Assembly (NCBI RefSeq): GCF_017876295.1
Contig: NZ_JAGINT010000002.1
Location: forward strand, 992,001 to 1,056,000
Reading direction: 5' to 3'
From: Kribbella aluminosa
GTDB lineage: Bacteria; Actinomycetota; Actinomycetes; Propionibacteriales; Kribbellaceae
Length of the DNA: 64,000 bases
In this document: positions 25,216 through 34,153 of the stretch, piece after piece
Numbering within the stretch: the first letter of the stretch is position 1
Layout of the letters: each line of letters begins with the position of its first letter
Position numbers and translations under genes: made by a program
Notes under the pieces: generated by a model
The model's database searches: none
What the model was told of the DNA's origin: nothing
Seen by the model: the letters and a program-made list of their open reading frames with translations, nothing else

Positions 25216-25823
25216 CGTCCCGCATCGCGCCATCCGCCGACGTCGACGACAGCGCCCGGATCGGCGACGGTTCGGCGGTCTGGCACTTGGCCCAGATCCG
25301 TGAGAACGCGGTCCTCGGCAAGAACTGCATCGTCGGCCGCGGCGCCTACGTCGGGACCGGGGTCCGGATGGGCGACAACTGCAAGATCCAGAACTACGCG
25401 CTGGTGTACGAGCCCGCGTCCCTCGAGGACGGCGTGTTCATCGGGCCGGCCGTCGTACTCACCAACGACTACTTCCCGCGCGCGGTGAACCCGGACGGTT
25501 CGCCGAAGAGCGGGCACGACTGGGAACCGGTCGGGGTGACGATGAAGGAAGGCTGCTCGCTCGGTGCGCGCAGCGTGTGCGTGGCTCCGGTCACCATCGG
25601 CCGCTGGGCGACCGTCGCCGCCGGTGCGGTGGTGACCAAGGACGTGCCAGACTTCGCGCTGGTCGCCGGGGTTCCGGCTCGTCGGCTCAAATGGGTCGGC
25701 AAGGCCGGGGTCCCGCTGCTCGACGTCGGGAACGGCGAGTGGAAGTGCCCGAACACGGGCGAGATGTACATCGAAACCGACGGACGGCTGCGGCCGGCCG
25801 GTGAAGCAACGGAGGAGAACTGA
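25212..25823 (+). CDS. wbpD: UDP-2-acetamido-3-amino-glucuronate N-acetyltransferase (WbpD-like)
   Basis: A 203-aa left-handed beta-helix acyltransferase with hexapeptide repeats from residue about 8 (ADVDDSARIGDGSAVWHLAQI, then VLGKNCIVGRGAYVGTGV). The loop LTNDYFPRA and CSLGARSVCVAPVTIGRWATVAAGAVVTKDVPDFALVAG-type end match WbpD/WlbB enzymes that N-acetylate the 3-amino group using acetyl-CoA. GTG 25212 overlaps the previous stop, and its own stop overlaps the aminotransferase. It fits between WbpE and WbpI steps in the pathway encoded by the next genes. Confidence 0.88.
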   Translation: MTSRIAPSADVDDSARIGDGSAVWHLAQIRENAVLGKNCIVGRGAYVGTGVRMGDNCKIQNYALVYEPASLEDGVFIGPAVVLTNDYFPRAVNPDGSPKSGHDWEPVGVTMKEGCSLGARSVCVAPVTIGRWATVAAGAVVTKDVPDFALVAGVPARRLKWVGKAGVPLLDVGNGEWKCPNTGEMYIETDGRLRPAGEATEEN

Positions 25824-26911
25824 TGGTGCAGCCGATTCCGGCCGCGAAGCCGATCATCGGGAAGGAGGAGCGCGAGGCTGTCGACCGTGTCATGCAGTCC
25901 GGCATGCTCGCCCAGGGTCCTGAGGTGGCGGCGTTCGAGCAGGAGTTCGGCGCAGCGCTGGTCTCCGGCCGTGCGTGCGTCGCGACGAACTCGGGCACGT
26001 CGGGTCTCCACCTCGGCCTGCTGGCCGCGGGCGTCGGACCGGGTGACGAGGTCATCGTCCCGTCCTTCACCTTCGCCGCGACCGCGAACAGTGTCGCGCT
26101 GACCGGCGCCACGCCGGTGTTCGTCGACATCGAGCCGACGTACTTCTGCCTGGACCCGGCCGCGGTCGAGGCCGCGATCACCGAGAAGACCAAGGCCGTC
26201 ATGCCGGTGCACCTGTTCGGCCACCCGGCCAACATGACCGCGCTGCAGGCCATCGCCGACAAGCACGGCATCCAGATCTTCGAGGACGCCGCGCAGGCCC
26301 ACGGCGCGACCTGGAACGGCGCACCTGTCGGTACCTTCGGCGACTTCGCGATGTTCAGCCTGTACCCGACCAAGAACATGACGTCCGGTGAGGGCGGCAT
26401 GAACTCGGTCGCGAACGCGGACCTCGAGCGCCGGATGCGGCTGTTCCGCAACCAGGGCATGCTCAAGCAGTACGAGAACGAGGTCGTCGGCCTGAACAAC
26501 CGGATGACCGACCTGCACGCCGCCATCGGCCGGGTGCAGCTGACCAAGGTCGGCGGCTGGACCAAGCAGCGGCAGGAGAACGCGGCCTTCCTGGACGCGA
26601 ACCTCGCCGGTGTCGGCGTCCCGGCCGTGGCCGCCGAGGCCAGCCACGTGTACCACCAGTACACGATCCGGGTGACCGAGGACCGCGACGGCTTCGCGAA
26701 CGCGCTGCGGACCGAGTACGGCGTCGGCTGCGGCGTGTACTACCCGATCCCGAACCACCGGCTCCCGTCGTTCCAGCGTGAGCTGGACCTGCCGGAGACC
26801 GAGAAGGCCGCGGCCGAGGTGCTCTCGCTGCCGGTCCACCCGTCGCTGTCCGAGGACGACCTGAACCGGATCGTCTCCGCGGTGAACACCGTGGCGAAGG
26901 CGGGTGCGTGA
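25823..26911 (+). CDS. wbpE: DegT/DnrJ/EryC1 aminotransferase (WbpE-like)
   Basis: A 362-aa PLP-dependent sugar aminotransferase. Residues SGTSGLHLGLLAAGVGPGDEV form the phosphate-binding start, EDAAQAHGATWNG carries the PLP aspartate, and SLYPTKNMTSGEGG holds the Schiff-base lysine. In the WbpB/WbpE pair it converts UDP-3-keto-GlcNAcA to the 3-amino sugar with glutamate. The ATG overlaps the WbpD-like gene and the oxidoreductase follows 3 bp later, which supports this assignment over other sugar aminotransferases. Confidence 0.9.
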   Translation: MVQPIPAAKPIIGKEEREAVDRVMQSGMLAQGPEVAAFEQEFGAALVSGRACVATNSGTSGLHLGLLAAGVGPGDEVIVPSFTFAATANSVALTGATPVFVDIEPTYFCLDPAAVEAAITEKTKAVMPVHLFGHPANMTALQAIADKHGIQIFEDAAQAHGATWNGAPVGTFGDFAMFSLYPTKNMTSGEGGMNSVANADLERRMRLFRNQGMLKQYENEVVGLNNRMTDLHAAIGRVQLTKVGGWTKQRQENAAFLDANLAGVGVPAVAAEASHVYHQYTIRVTEDRDGFANALRTEYGVGCGVYYPIPNHRLPSFQRELDLPETEKAAAEVLSLPVHPSLSEDDLNRIVSAVNTVAKAGA

Positions 26912-26914
26912 TCC

Positions 26915-27922
26915 ATGTCGAACACAGCGAACCTGCGTGCGGGCCTGATCGGCCTGGGCATGATGGGCCGGCACCACGCCCGCGTCCTGGCGTCCCTCGA
27001 GGGCGTCGACCTGGTCGCGGTGGCCGACCCGGGCGGTGACAAGTTCGGTGTCGCCGGCGGCCGTCCGGTGCACGAGACGATCGACCAGCTGATCGCCGAG
27101 AAGCTCGACTACTGCATGGTCGCCGTACCGACGCAGTACCACGCCGAGATCGCGAAGGCACTGGCCGAGGCCGGCGTGCACGCGATGATCGAGAAGCCGC
27201 TGGCCGGCTCCTCGGCCGAGGCGACCGAGATCGCGAAGGCGTTCGAGGCGGCCGGCCTGGTCGGCGCGGTCGGCCACATCGAGCGGTACAACCCGGCGCT
27301 GCAGGCGCTCCGGGCGCGGCTGGAGGCCGGCGAGCTGGGCGACATCTACCAGATCACCACCCGCCGCCAGGGTCCGTTCCCGGCCCGGATCGCCGACGTC
27401 GGCGTGGTGCTGGACCTGGCCACCCACGACATCGACCTGACCGCGTGGGTGACGCAGTCGCCGTTCGTCACGGTGGCCGCGCAGAGCGCCCACAAGTCCG
27501 GGCGGCAGTACGAGGACCTGATCGCCGTCACGGGCAAGCTGGCCGACGGCACCGTCACCAGCCACCTGGTCAACTGGCTGTCCCCGATGAAGGAGCGGCT
27601 CACCGTCGTCACCGGTGAGAAGGGCGCCTTCATCGCCGACACCCTGACCGCCGACCTGACCTTCCACGCGAACGGCACGGTCGTCACCGCGTGGGACGAC
27701 GTCGCGCACTTCCGCGGCGTCAGCGAGGGCGACATGGTCCGGTACGCGATCAGCAAGCCGGAGCCGCTGCGCACCGAGCACGAGTCGTTCCGCGACGCGG
27801 TGCTCGGCAAGGAGGCCGACATCGTCACGCTGCAGCAGGGCCTGACCACCGTGAAGGTGGCCGAGGCCGTTCTGCAGTCCGCGGCCGAGGCCCGTACCGT
27901 CCCGATCGCCGGGGAGCAGTAG
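26915..27922 (+). CDS. wbpB: Gfo/Idh/MocA oxidoreductase (WbpB-like)
   Basis: A 335-aa dehydrogenase with an N-terminal Rossmann motif GLIGLGMMGRHHARVL and the family signature IEKPLAGSSAEATEI (catalytic Lys in EKP). GHIERYNPALQALR and the conserved DLATHDIDLTAW (H-D pair) are also present. By analogy with Pseudomonas WbpB it oxidises C3 of UDP-GlcNAcA, recycling NAD+ with 2-oxoglutarate. It sits directly after the WbpE-like gene, and the two enzymes are known to work as a coupled pair. Confidence 0.88.
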   Translation: MSNTANLRAGLIGLGMMGRHHARVLASLEGVDLVAVADPGGDKFGVAGGRPVHETIDQLIAEKLDYCMVAVPTQYHAEIAKALAEAGVHAMIEKPLAGSSAEATEIAKAFEAAGLVGAVGHIERYNPALQALRARLEAGELGDIYQITTRRQGPFPARIADVGVVLDLATHDIDLTAWVTQSPFVTVAAQSAHKSGRQYEDLIAVTGKLADGTVTSHLVNWLSPMKERLTVVTGEKGAFIADTLTADLTFHANGTVVTAWDDVAHFRGVSEGDMVRYAISKPEPLRTEHESFRDAVLGKEADIVTLQQGLTTVKVAEAVLQSAAEARTVPIAGEQ

Positions 27923-27927
27923 TAGTC

Positions 27928-28980
27928 ATGAAGGTCCTGAGCGTTGTCGGTGCGCGCCCGCAGTTCGTGAAGCTGGCGCCGGTGGCGGAGGCGTTCGCGG
28001 CTACCGAGCACCAGCACGTGATCGTGCACACCGGGCAGCACTATGACAAGAACATGTCCGACGTGTTCTTCGCCGACCTGCGGATTCCGGACCCGGACGT
28101 CCACCTGGGCGTCGGGTCCGGCAGCCACGGCGTCCAGACCGGCGCGATGCTGGCCGCGATGGATGCCGTCCTGGACGAGCACAAGCCGGACTGGGTGCTG
28201 GTCTACGGCGACACCAACTCGACGCTCGCCGGTGCGCTGTCCGCGGTCAAGATGCACCTGCCGGTCGCGCACCTGGAGGCCGGGCTGCGCTCCTTCAACC
28301 GGCTGATGCCGGAGGAGCACAACCGGGTTCTCACCGACCACGCGGCGGATCTCCTGCTGGCCCCCACCCAGGTGGCGATGGACCACCTGGCCAACGAGGG
28401 CCTGACGGACAAGTCTCGACTGGTCGGCGACGTGATGACCGACGTGTGCTTCCGGGTCCGGGACGCGGTCCAGGACAAGCCGCTGGACGGTCCGTTCAAG
28501 CAGGGCGAGTACGTCGTCTCGACGATCCACCGGGCCGAGAACACCGACGATCCGGAGCGGCTGGCCGCGATCGTCGACGGTCTCGCCGCGGTGGGTACGC
28601 CGGTCCTGCTGCTCGCCCACCCGCGACTGGTCGCGAAGTGCGCGGAGCACGGCATCAAGCTGGAGCGCCCGGACGGGTCGCTGCACGTCCGGGAGCCGCT
28701 GGCGTACCCGGAGATGGTCCGGGCCGTGCTCGGCTCGGCCGGTGTGGTGACCGACTCCGGCGGTCTCCAGAAGGAGGCCTTCCTGCTCGGCCGGGTGTGC
28801 ACCACGCTGCGCACCGAGACCGAATGGGTCGAGACGCTGGCGGACGGATGGAACGTGTTGACATCCGACGTGAGTAAGCTGCCCCAGTTGGCTGCACGGC
28901 CGGCTCCCACGGGGGGACGCCCAATGCCGTACGGCGACGGTCACGCTGCAGAGCGTGTCGTCGCCACTCTCGCGGAGTAA
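27928..28980 (+). CDS. wbpI: Non-hydrolysing UDP-sugar 2-epimerase (WbpI/WecB-like)
   Basis: A 350-aa epimerase of the UDP-GlcNAc 2-epimerase family: GARPQFVKLAPV at the start, VIVHTGQHYDKNMSD, VYGDTNSTLAG, HLEAGLRSFNRLMPEEHNR and the late TDSGGLQKEAFLLG. The PEEHNR segment is the one that varies with substrate in this family. Its length (about 350) and neighbours point to WbpI, which acts on UDP-GlcNAc(3NAc)A to give UDP-ManNAc(3NAc)A, rather than WecB. Start ATG 27928 is 5 bp after the previous stop; an extended upstream frame inside wbpB is not used. Confidence 0.88.
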   Translation: MKVLSVVGARPQFVKLAPVAEAFAATEHQHVIVHTGQHYDKNMSDVFFADLRIPDPDVHLGVGSGSHGVQTGAMLAAMDAVLDEHKPDWVLVYGDTNSTLAGALSAVKMHLPVAHLEAGLRSFNRLMPEEHNRVLTDHAADLLLAPTQVAMDHLANEGLTDKSRLVGDVMTDVCFRVRDAVQDKPLDGPFKQGEYVVSTIHRAENTDDPERLAAIVDGLAAVGTPVLLLAHPRLVAKCAEHGIKLERPDGSLHVREPLAYPEMVRAVLGSAGVVTDSGGLQKEAFLLGRVCTTLRTETEWVETLADGWNVLTSDVSKLPQLAARPAPTGGRPMPYGDGHAAERVVATLAE

Positions 28981-28984
28981 CCAC

Positions 28985-30199
28985 ATGACGAAGGCCGCCG
29001 AAGAGAACCAGACGAAGCCGACCCAGGACGCCCCCGGGTCGGCTGCTGTCACGACCCCAGGTACCGGCGCGCCTGACAGTACAGAATCTCGGACCTTCTC
29101 GGCGGATGCGAGTCCGCCAGATGTCAACGCGAGATTGCCACGAGTCGAGTCGCTCACCGGTTTGCGCTGGTGGGCGGCCTTCTTCGTGTTCTGCCATCAC
29201 ATGACCCAGCTGGCGCCGCTGCCGATCTACAAGTTCCTGCAGTACGGCACCTCCGGCGTCACGTTCTTCTTCGTCCTGTCCGGATTCGTGCTGACCTGGT
29301 CGTCGCGGCCCGGGACGAAGATCCGGACCTTCTACCGGCGCCGGTTCGCCCGGATCTTCCCGCTGTACGTCCTCACGCTGGTGGCGGCGTTCTTCGTCTT
29401 CTACCGGGTCGACCCGCCGGCCGGGATGTCCTGGATCAAGCCGGTCTCGATCACCGTGCTGGTGCTGTCGGCGCTGCTGCTGCACGGCTGGTCGAACAAC
29501 CCGACCATCCTGTACGGCGGTAACCCGGCGGGCTGGACGCTGTCGGTCGAGGCGTTCTTCTACGCGTACTTCCCGTTCGTCTGGCGGGCGACGCGGAAGC
29601 TGAAGACGGCCGGCGGCCTGATCATCTGCGTCGCGGTGATCGTCCTCGGCGGCGCCTATCGGCTGGCGCTGTTCCACTACAAGACCGAAGTACCGGTCCT
29701 GCCGCAACCGGTGGTGCACTCGGTGGCGTTCCTGTTCGGTATCGGCCTGGCGATCGCGCTCCGGTCCGGGTGGAAGCCGCGGATCCCGGTGTGGTTCGCG
29801 TTCCTGGTCACCGGCGGTGGCCTGTACGTGCTCTGGTACTCGGGTTCGCACGCGACCCAGTTCCCGGGCGCTGTCACCATGGGTCTGTGCCAGAAGGAGA
29901 TCCTCACGCTGCTGTACGGGTTCCTGATCCTCGCGGTCGCGGCCCGCGACGTCCGCGGCGGCCGGTCACTGCTGCGCAGCAAGCCGCTGGTCGCACTCGG
30001 CCAGTGGTCGTACGCGTTCTACCTGGTCCACGCGACCATCCTGTACGCGATCAAGGAGTACTACGGCATCGCCGGCCCGATCGGCTGGTCGAACCTGACC
30101 TGGTACGCCGGCGTACTCGCCCTTTCGATCTTCGCCTCGGCGGTGCTCTACAAGTTCGTCGAGCACCCGATGGAGCGGCTGCTCCGAGGCCCCCGATGA
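28985..30199 (+). CDS. Acyltransferase 3 family membrane protein
   Basis: A 404-aa integral membrane protein of the acyltransferase-3/OafA group. After a 45-residue disordered N-terminus the family start appears as LTGLRWWAAFFVFCHHMTQL (the catalytic histidine is in FCHHM), then SGVTFFFVLSGFVLTW and YRRRFARIFPLY. About ten helices follow, ending FVEHPMERLLR. Such enzymes O-acetylate or otherwise acylate surface sugars across the membrane. The SGNH domain found in some relatives is absent. Placement inside the operon suggests decoration of the exported glycan. Confidence 0.9.
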   Translation: MTKAAEENQTKPTQDAPGSAAVTTPGTGAPDSTESRTFSADASPPDVNARLPRVESLTGLRWWAAFFVFCHHMTQLAPLPIYKFLQYGTSGVTFFFVLSGFVLTWSSRPGTKIRTFYRRRFARIFPLYVLTLVAAFFVFYRVDPPAGMSWIKPVSITVLVLSALLLHGWSNNPTILYGGNPAGWTLSVEAFFYAYFPFVWRATRKLKTAGGLIICVAVIVLGGAYRLALFHYKTEVPVLPQPVVHSVAFLFGIGLAIALRSGWKPRIPVWFAFLVTGGGLYVLWYSGSHATQFPGAVTMGLCQKEILTLLYGFLILAVAARDVRGGRSLLRSKPLVALGQWSYAFYLVHATILYAIKEYYGIAGPIGWSNLTWYAGVLALSIFASAVLYKFVEHPMERLLRGPR

Positions 30200-30224
30200 A
30201 GAATCACTACCTAGTGGAGTTGCT

Positions 30225-31526
30225 GTGCGTGTCAGTGTTGTTGCCTTAGGCAAGATCGGACTGCCGTTGGCGGTCCAGTTCGCGGCCAAGGGTCATCAGG
30301 TCGTCGGCGTCGACATCAACCAGAAGTTCGTCGACCTGGTGAACGCCGGTCAGGAGCCGTTCCCGGGTGAGGCCCACCTGCAGGAGCTGCTCGCCGAGAC
30401 CGTGGCCGACGGCCGCCTGCGGGCGACCACGGACTACGCGGACGCCATTCCGAACAGCGACGCCGTCGTCGTGGTGGTGCCGCTGTTCGTGGACGAGAAG
30501 ACCGGTCAGCCCGAGTTCGGCTGGATGGAGAACGCGACCCGTTCGCTGGCCGAGCATCTCGCCCCGGGCACGCTGGTCAGCTACGAGACCACCCTCCCGG
30601 TCGGTACCACCCGGAGCCGCTGGAAGCCGATGATCGAGGAGATCTCCGGTCTCACCGAAGGCACCGACTTCCACCTGGTGTTCTCGCCGGAGCGGGTGCT
30701 CACCGGCCGGGTCTTCGCGGACCTGCGCAAGTACCCGAAGCTGGTCGGCGGCCTCTCCGAGGAAGGCGCGAAGCGGGCCACGGCGTTCTACGAGGCCGTG
30801 CTGGACTTCGACGAGCGTCCGGACCTGGACCGCGCGAACGGCGTCTGGGACCTGGGTTCGGCCGAGGCGGCCGAGCTGGCGAAGCTCGCCGAGACCACCT
30901 ACCGGGACGTGAACATCGGCCTGGCGAACCAGTTCGCCAGGTTCGCCGGCCAGAACGGCATCGACGTGCACGCCGTCATCGAGGCGTCGAACTCGCAGCC
31001 GTACAGCCACATCCACCGGCCGGGGATCGCGGTCGGCGGGCACTGCATCCCGGTGTACCCGCGGCTGTACCTGTACACCGACCCCGACGCAACCGTCGTC
31101 CGGGCCGCCCGCGAGGCGAACGCCGGTATGCCGGACTACACGATCGGGCTGCTCGAGGGCGCGTTCGGCGACCTCAAGGGCGCCAAGGTCGTCGTACTCG
31201 GTGCGTCGTACCGTGGTGGTGTGAAGGAGACCGCCTTCTCCGGCGTGTTCCCGGCCGTCGAGGCGCTCAAGACGCGCGGTGCCGAGGTGTCCGTGCACGA
31301 CCCGATGTACACCGACGAGGAGCTCCAGGGGCTCGGCTTCACGCCGTACACGCTGGGCTCGCCGGTGGACGCTGCGGTGCTGCAGGCGGACCACGCGGAG
31401 TACGCGCAGCTGGGCCCGGCGGACCTGCCGGGTGTGAAGGTACTCGTCGACGGTCGTGACCGTACCGACCCGGCCAAGTGGGCGGGCGTGCGGCGGATTG
31501 TGATCGGAAGGTCGGTCAGCCAGTGA
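30225..31526 (+). CDS. wbpA: UDP-N-acetylglucosamine 6-dehydrogenase (WbpA-like)
   Basis: A 433-aa nucleotide-sugar 6-dehydrogenase, which oxidises the C6 hydroxyl to a carboxylate with two NAD+. The N-terminal Rossmann motif is VVALGKIGLPLAVQFA, followed by SPERVLTGRVFADL, the central lysine/asparagine helix LAKLAETTYRDVNIGLANQF, and the catalytic cysteine in GVGGHCIPVYP-type context (AVGGHCIPVYPRLY). Its size and the surrounding wbpB/E/D/I-like genes point to UDP-GlcNAc as substrate and UDP-GlcNAcA as product, the entry step of the pathway. GTG start follows GGAG. Confidence 0.9.
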   Translation: MRVSVVALGKIGLPLAVQFAAKGHQVVGVDINQKFVDLVNAGQEPFPGEAHLQELLAETVADGRLRATTDYADAIPNSDAVVVVVPLFVDEKTGQPEFGWMENATRSLAEHLAPGTLVSYETTLPVGTTRSRWKPMIEEISGLTEGTDFHLVFSPERVLTGRVFADLRKYPKLVGGLSEEGAKRATAFYEAVLDFDERPDLDRANGVWDLGSAEAAELAKLAETTYRDVNIGLANQFARFAGQNGIDVHAVIEASNSQPYSHIHRPGIAVGGHCIPVYPRLYLYTDPDATVVRAAREANAGMPDYTIGLLEGAFGDLKGAKVVVLGASYRGGVKETAFSGVFPAVEALKTRGAEVSVHDPMYTDEELQGLGFTPYTLGSPVDAAVLQADHAEYAQLGPADLPGVKVLVDGRDRTDPAKWAGVRRIVIGRSVSQ

Positions 31527-34153
31527 CAGATGCCGGCCTGCGGGTCGTGATGATGGTCGCCAACGACGTCACGAACGACAGCCGGGTCCGCAAGGAGGCC
31601 GCAGCACTGGCCGAGACCGGAGCAGAGGTGACTGTGCTCGGGGTCTCGGCCGGCGGCCTTCCGTCGAGGGAGATCCTCGACGGTGCGCTGATCGTCCGGG
31701 TGGCGGTGCCCTACGCATTGCGTGAGGAACGGAAACGAAGCCGTACGGCGCACCGCAGCTGGCGGCCGCCGTTGGTGGGATATCGGTACCGCGCGACCTA
31801 TGTGGCGCGTAGCCAGCGGATCGCGGCCGAGCTCAAGGAGCTCAAGGCCGACTCCGGGCACGCGATCGCACGGGCCAAAGCGGGCCAGGGAAACCCGATC
31901 AAGTACAAAGCCGGCGTGGCTACCCGGCTGCTCCGCCGGGCCCGCTGGAAGGCGGCCGAGCGGGCCGCCTGGGTGCGGAAGGGCGTCGGCAACAAGGCGG
32001 ACGCCCCGTTCAAGTTCAGCTGGCGGGCGTACGACGGCGTACTGCACCGGCTGCCGTGGCCGGCGCCGTGGCGCAAGTTGCACCCCGAGGCGCTGGACCT
32101 GGAGATCGCGTTCGGCGACCTGATCGACCGGATCGAGCCGGACGTTGTGCACGCGCACGACATGCACGTCATCGGTGTCGCCGCCCGCGCCGCCGGCCGG
32201 GCGAGCCTGCGCGGCCGGAACCTGAAGGTCGTGTACGACGCGCACGAGTACGTCGCCGGGCTGTCGCAGTACGGCGCCCGGACCCGGCGCTCGATCGCGG
32301 CCTGGGCGAACCACGAGCGCGAGTACATCGGCGGCGCCGACCGGGTGATCACGGTCAGCCCGGCGATCGCGACCCGGCTGCAGACCGAGCACAAGCTCGA
32401 CCATCTGCCGGACGTGGTGATGAACACGCCGAACCCCGCTGACGTGTCGGTCGAGGTGTCCGACATTCGCAGCGTGATCGGGCTCGCGTCCGACGTACCG
32501 CTGCTCGTCTACAGCGGCGGCGTCACCCGCGCGCGCGGCATCCACACCGCCGTACAGGCGCTGGTGGACCTGCCGGACGTGCAGCTGGCCGTCGTGTGCG
32601 TGCCTGCGGTCGCGAACGACGCGGTCCGGGCGCTGCAGACGGAGGCCGCCGAGCTCGGGGTGGAGGACCGCCTGCACTGTGTGGACCCGGTGAAGCCGGA
32701 CGAGGTGGTGGCGTTCCTGCGCACCGCCGACGTCGGGCTGATCCCGATCCTGCGCTACCCGAGCCACGAGATGGCCTTGCCGAACAAACTGTTCGAGTAC
32801 GCCTTCGCCGGGCTGCCGGTGGTGGTCAGCGACATGCCGAGCATGAAGGACTTCGTCGGCCGTACCCGGATCGGTGAGGTGTTCGTCGCGGAGGACGCGC
32901 ACGACCTCGCGTCGAAGGTCCGTACCGTGCTCACCGACCTGGACAGCTACCGCGAGCGGGTCGCCGATCCGGCGTACCAGCAGGAGGTGTCCTGGGCCGG
33001 GCAGGCGGCCAAGCTGCGGGAGCTGTACGGCGAACTGACCGGGCGGCAACTGGAAGTCCGGCTGCCGGGCGGCAAGATCGAGAAGACCGGGACGCACCTG
33101 CTGCTGGGGCCGGTCAACAGCGCGGGTCAGGCCTGGCTGTGGGCGACCGCGCTGGAGCGTGCACACCCGGAGATCAAGGCCGAGTCGCTCACCACGGGCA
33201 GTGGTGCGTTCGACTTCCGGGTGCACCGGACCGGTACGTACAAGCAGTACCGGTCGGACCTGCGGTGGCAGCTGGAGCTGACGTCGTACGCGTTGCGCGA
33301 GGTCACCCACCTCCTGTTCGAGGCCGGCCGGCCGATGTTCGGGCAGCTGCCCGGGGACATGTGGACGGCCGACGTACCGGTGCTCGACCAGGCCGGGATC
33401 AAGCACGGCCTGGTGTTCCACGGGTCGGAGATCCGGGACCCGGCGCAGCACCGCGACCAGTACCGGTTCTCGCCGTTCCGGGACCCGGAGGACGAGCTGA
33501 CCCAGCGGTTGCAGTCGGCGAACAACAACGTCCGCCGGCACCTCGGCAGGTACAACGGGGCCGGTCCGATCTTCGTGACGACGCCGGACCTGCTGGAGTT
33601 CGTCGACAACGGCATCTGGTTGCCGCTGAGCGTCGACATCGACACGTTCGCCTCGACCCAGCCGGTGCTGGAGCGCGAGGTGCCGGTGGTGCTGCACGCA
33701 CCGTCGGCGAGTGCGTTGAAGGGTTCGGTGTACGTCGACCCGGTGCTGAAGGATCTGGACGCGCGAGGGCTGATCAAGTACCAGCGGGTGCAGGACGTTC
33801 CGCACAAGGAACTGGCCGAGCTGGTCAAGAGCGCCGACATCGTGGTCGACCAGATGCTGCTCGGCTCGTACGGCGTGTTCGCGTGCGAGGCGATGGCGGC
33901 CGGACGGGTCACCGTCGGGCACATCGCGGACCCGGTCCGGAACCTGCTGCCGACCGACCTGCCGATCGCCGAGGCGACGCCGGACGACCTGGCGGAGGTG
34001 ATCGAGCGGCTCGTCGCGGAGCGCGACACCGCGCGGAAGCTCGCCGACGCGGGGCCGTCGTTCGTCCGGGATGTGCACGACGGGCGGAAATCGGTCGAGG
34101 TGCTGCTGCCGTTCCTCAGGAACGAATGGGTGCGCGAGGACGAGAGCGAGTAA
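31523..34153 (+). CDS. Large two-domain glycosyltransferase (GT4 fused to GT-like module)
   Basis: About 876 aa in two parts. Residues 1-500 are a GT4 transferase: VVMMVANDVTNDSRVRKEA, an inserted basic region (about 70-200), DVVHAHDMHVIGVAARAAG, YDAHEYVAGL, and MALPNKLFEYAFAGLPVVV. After a linker at about 515-530 the second part repeats the layout of the protein at 24019 (LLLGPVNSAGQAW, LVFHGSEIRDP, ADIVVDQMLLGSYGVFACEAMAAG). The same order in both suggests duplication and fusion. It probably adds two residues or one residue with a scaffold domain. GTG overlaps the wbpA stop. Confidence 0.85.
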   Translation: MTDAGLRVVMMVANDVTNDSRVRKEAAALAETGAEVTVLGVSAGGLPSREILDGALIVRVAVPYALREERKRSRTAHRSWRPPLVGYRYRATYVARSQRIAAELKELKADSGHAIARAKAGQGNPIKYKAGVATRLLRRARWKAAERAAWVRKGVGNKADAPFKFSWRAYDGVLHRLPWPAPWRKLHPEALDLEIAFGDLIDRIEPDVVHAHDMHVIGVAARAAGRASLRGRNLKVVYDAHEYVAGLSQYGARTRRSIAAWANHEREYIGGADRVITVSPAIATRLQTEHKLDHLPDVVMNTPNPADVSVEVSDIRSVIGLASDVPLLVYSGGVTRARGIHTAVQALVDLPDVQLAVVCVPAVANDAVRALQTEAAELGVEDRLHCVDPVKPDEVVAFLRTADVGLIPILRYPSHEMALPNKLFEYAFAGLPVVVSDMPSMKDFVGRTRIGEVFVAEDAHDLASKVRTVLTDLDSYRERVADPAYQQEVSWAGQAAKLRELYGELTGRQLEVRLPGGKIEKTGTHLLLGPVNSAGQAWLWATALERAHPEIKAESLTTGSGAFDFRVHRTGTYKQYRSDLRWQLELTSYALREVTHLLFEAGRPMFGQLPGDMWTADVPVLDQAGIKHGLVFHGSEIRDPAQHRDQYRFSPFRDPEDELTQRLQSANNNVRRHLGRYNGAGPIFVTTPDLLEFVDNGIWLPLSVDIDTFASTQPVLEREVPVVLHAPSASALKGSVYVDPVLKDLDARGLIKYQRVQDVPHKELAELVKSADIVVDQMLLGSYGVFACEAMAAGRVTVGHIADPVRNLLPTDLPIAEATPDDLAEVIERLVAERDTARKLADAGPSFVRDVHDGRKSVEVLLPFLRNEWVREDESE

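Noticed and set aside
25469..27781. 770-codon open frame on the minus strand
   Set aside because: It is antisense to the wbpD/E/B-like genes, which carry clear motifs; composition is typical of a shadow frame.
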